NCBI GenBank assembly: GCA_030426065.1
Contig: JAUHZH010000106.1
Location: forward strand, 1-7,359
Length of the DNA stretch: 7,359 nt
Source of the DNA: Gammaproteobacteria bacterium
GTDB lineage: Bacteria > Pseudomonadota > Gammaproteobacteria > Xanthomonadales > Marinicellaceae
Reading direction: 5' to 3'
Part shown: positions 5,983 through 7,359 of the stretch, in pieces
Layout of the letters: each line of letters begins with the position of its first letter
How positions within the stretch are numbered: the stretch's first letter is position 1
Made by a program: the position numbers and the translations under genes
Notes under the pieces: generated by a model
The model's database searches: none
Told to the model about the DNA's origin: nothing
What the model saw: only the letters and a program-made list of their open reading frames with translations

Positions 5983-6141
5983 GAGACCTTTGCATAATTC
6001 TGGGTCTGAGGAAAAAAGAATAAATATCGAGCTGATCAAGGCGAAAAATGCGTCGAATACGCCGTTATTTGCAATTTTTTCAACGCAGAGCAGCCCGATA
6101 TTTAACTTTTTAACTTGATCCATGAAATATGCAAATGTCTC
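5983..6141 (+). repeat. Palindromic fold-back repeat, copy 2 (ERIC/MITE-like)
   Basis: A 159-bp imperfect palindrome with ends GAGACCTTTGCAT (5983-5995) and ATGCAAATGTCTC (6129-6141), one mismatch. TAAATATCGAGCTG (6021-6034) pairs with CAGCCCGATATTTA (6091-6104) at 13 of 14 positions; GAAAAAT (6043-6049) faces ATTTTTTC (6074-6081) with one extra base; the centre is AATACGCCGTTATT (6056-6069). It matches the reverse complement of copy 1, sharing TTCTGGGTC, GGAAAAAAGA, the central 14-mer and TTTTTAACTTGAT. TTTTTA lies on both sides (5977-5982 and 6142-6147), a possible 6-bp target duplication, though low in complexity. The GAGACCTTTGCA-like end recalls some IS5-family termini; I hold that loosely. 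No protein is encoded. It fills most of the 282-bp gap between asnS and the DUF1338 gene. Confidence 0.85.
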
Positions 6142-6211
6142 TTTTTAGGTACACTACTCTATTTTAATTTCCTAAACTCATCCTTTTAGTGGCATTTTCT
6201 GAGAGCACAAC

Positions 6212-7012
6212 ATGCAAACCGTAGCACATTTATTCGACCAATTGTGGTTGCAGTACACCGCCATCAATCCACAAGCTGAAGCCATTCATCGCCTGCTGAG
6301 CGAGCGAGGTGAACAGGTGGTCAATGACCACATTGCCATCCGAACCTTTGATACCGACAAACTGGGTATAGATCAAATCGCTCAAGTCTTTGTTGACCTG
6401 GGTTACCAGAAAAAAGGTCAATATGACTTCACCGAGAAAAAACTGAATGCCCATCATTTTGAGCACAGCAGCGACCCCAAACACCCGAAGGTATTCATCA
6501 GTGAATTACAAGTGGCCGAATTTTCTGACGAAGTCCAAAGCATCATCCATGCTCTCGATGACCAGGTGGACGCTGACCAGGTTTATGAGCCAGATTTCAT
6601 CTATTCAGGGCGGCCTTGGTCCTTGACCTTTGAGCAATACATTCGGTTGTTGCAAGAAAGTGAGTATGCCGCATGGACGGCAGCCTTTGGTTACCGAGCC
6701 AACCACTTCACTGTGTCCATCAATCACTTGACCACGTTTTTTGACATTGAAACCCTGAACCGATTCATCAGCGACAATGGTTTTGCCATGAATGAATCCG
6801 GTGGTTTGGTCAAAGGCACACCTGAACAACTGTTGGAACAATCTTCGACCATGGCACCTTTGGTCAACTTGGCATTTGATGACGCCAGTCATTTGGTCCC
6901 AAGTTGTTTCTATGAGTTCGCCAAACGCTACCCCACTGAGTCAGGTCGACTGTACCAAGGGTTCATTGCCGCATCCGCTGACAAAATTTTCGAAAGCACC
7001 GACACGATGTAA
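6212..7012 (+). CDS. DUF1338 protein, HglS-like 2-oxoadipate dioxygenase/decarboxylase family (short form)
   Basis: A 266-aa cytoplasmic protein of the DUF1338 family, a vicinal-oxygen-chelate-type fold. The characterised member, HglS of Pseudomonas putida, converts 2-oxoadipate to D-2-hydroxyglutarate with O2 in lysine catabolism. HIAIRTF (40-46) gives His40 and Arg44, the same His-x3-Arg spacing as HglS His70/Arg74 (recalled). His165 (RANHFTVS) and Glu235 (CFYEFAKRY) are likely the other iron ligands; their 70-residue spacing is close to HglS His226/Glu294. The protein is much shorter than HglS/YdcJ (about 450 aa), matching the compact DUF1338 branch, so the exact substrate is uncertain. 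The ATG at 6212 has GAGAG ending 6 nt upstream. It starts 70 bp after repeat copy 2. I found no convincing promoter in that gap. A class III aminotransferase two genes upstream is a possible pathway partner. Confidence 0.82.
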   Translation: MQTVAHLFDQLWLQYTAINPQAEAIHRLLSERGEQVVNDHIAIRTFDTDKLGIDQIAQVFVDLGYQKKGQYDFTEKKLNAHHFEHSSDPKHPKVFISELQVAEFSDEVQSIIHALDDQVDADQVYEPDFIYSGRPWSLTFEQYIRLLQESEYAAWTAAFGYRANHFTVSINHLTTFFDIETLNRFISDNGFAMNESGGLVKGTPEQLLEQSSTMAPLVNLAFDDASHLVPSCFYEFAKRYPTESGRLYQGFIAASADKIFESTDTM

Positions 7013-7063
7013 CAAGAAAAACATTCAGTTCCGAATGTGGCCATGTCCATTGGCTAAAAACGC

Positions 7064-7069
7064 TACAAT
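7064..7069 (+). promoter_or_regulatory. Candidate -10 box for the Ada-domain gene
   Basis: TACAAT ends only 6 bp before the ATG at 7076. If used, transcription would begin at or next to the start codon, giving a leaderless mRNA, which fits the absence of any Shine-Dalgarno. No clear -35 about 17 bp upstream, and no Ada-box-like sequence recognised. Confidence 0.35.
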
Positions 7070-7075
7070 GCGTGC

Positions 7076-7359
7076 ATGAACAACCAAAGCACAACACTGA
7101 ATCAACAAACTTGCCGCGCAGCACGGTTGGCCCGTGATGCGCGGTTTGATGGTCGTTTCTTTGTAGCCGTCAAAACCACTGGCATTTACTGTCGTTGCGT
7201 GTGTCCAGCCACTTCACCGAAAGAAAGCAATGTCATGTATTTTTCTCATGCAATACAAGCGGCCGCTGCTGGCTTTCGCCCTTGTTTGCGGTGCCGGCCT
7301 GACAGTGCCCCTCACTCTGCGGCCTGGTCGGGCAGCCATGCCGTTTTCAGACGTGCTTT
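7076..7359 (+). CDS. Ada-type methylphosphotriester DNA repair protein, N-terminal part (cut by window edge)
   Basis: The ATG at 7076 opens a frame of 94 complete codons running off the right edge. It is the Ada zinc-binding methyl-acceptor domain: DARFDGRFFVAVKTTGIYC (21-39), then CPATSPKESNV (43-53), AAAAGFRPC (62-70) and LRCRP (71-75). The four zinc cysteines are Cys39, Cys43, Cys70 and Cys73, matching E. coli Ada Cys38/42/69/72 (recalled); Cys39 would accept the methyl group from DNA phosphotriesters. An additional Cys41 stands where Pro is usual (CRCVC rather than CRPVC). What follows, typically an AraC-type helix-turn-helix plus AlkA glycosylase or an O6-methylguanine methyltransferase domain, lies outside the window, so ada and the Ada-AlkA fusion cannot be told apart. 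The SAPHSAAWSG segment after the zinc domain slightly recalls the AlkA-fused type. Confidence 0.9.
   Translation, partial: MNNQSTTLNQQTCRAARLARDARFDGRFFVAVKTTGIYCRCVCPATSPKESNVMYFSHAIQAAAAGFRPCLRCRPDSAPHSAAWSGSHAVFRRA

Noticed and set aside
4298..6141. CRISPR array or composite transposon around asnS
   Set aside because: There are only two copies 1.5 kb apart, no spacers, no transposase, and the enclosed gene is a housekeeping gene with ordinary codon use.
6142..6211. Promoter for the DUF1338 gene (TACACT at 6150 or TATTTT at 6160)
   Set aside because: Neither has a -35 or an extended -10, and AT-rich sequence gives such hexamers by chance.
7021..7038. ACATTC/GAATGT hairpin after the DUF1338 gene as a terminator
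   Set aside because: The stem is short and AT-rich and no T-tract follows.

Overview
The window looks like chromosomal DNA of a Gram-negative bacterium, most likely a gammaproteobacterium of moderate G+C content. The evidence is an asparaginyl-tRNA synthetase with the same length as the E. coli enzyme (466 aa, from memory), an LpxH-related phosphoesterase, a dTDP-glucose 4,6-dehydratase, and an Ada-type alkylation repair domain. No phage, conjugation or defence genes and no tRNA or rRNA genes were seen. I cannot name the genus.

Left part (1-2546), all on the minus strand and read right to left: a 2-oxoglutarate/Fe(II) prolyl-hydroxylase-like oxygenase, a small SRPBCC-fold protein, an LpxH-like metallophosphoesterase, and the N-terminal half of RfbB/RmlB, which runs off the left edge. 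Gaps are 26, 57 and 53 bp. The same extended -10 box (TGTTATAAT) precedes both the SRPBCC gene and rfbB, so this may be a loose operon with internal promoters.

Middle and right (2547-7359), all on the plus strand: a divergent promoter region, a class III PLP-dependent aminotransferase, asnS, a DUF1338 protein related to 2-oxoadipate dioxygenase/decarboxylase (HglS), and the first 94 codons of an Ada-type methylphosphotriester repair protein. The aminotransferase and the HglS-like enzyme could be consecutive steps of 2-aminoadipate (lysine) breakdown. That link is inferred from family and proximity only.

The most striking non-coding feature is a pair of about 160 bp, nearly full-length palindromes that bracket asnS: copy 1 at 4298-4457 and copy 2 at 5983-6141. 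They are two diverged copies of one family in opposite orientation. They share a 14-bp central loop sequence (AATACGCCGTTATT) and similar termini, GAG(A/T)CCTTTGC. Between the copies the arms differ by paired substitutions that keep base pairing. They resemble ERIC-type or MITE-type fold-back elements. Copy 1 begins directly after the aminotransferase stop codon and separates it from a likely terminator. Copy 2 abuts the T-tract of the asnS terminator.
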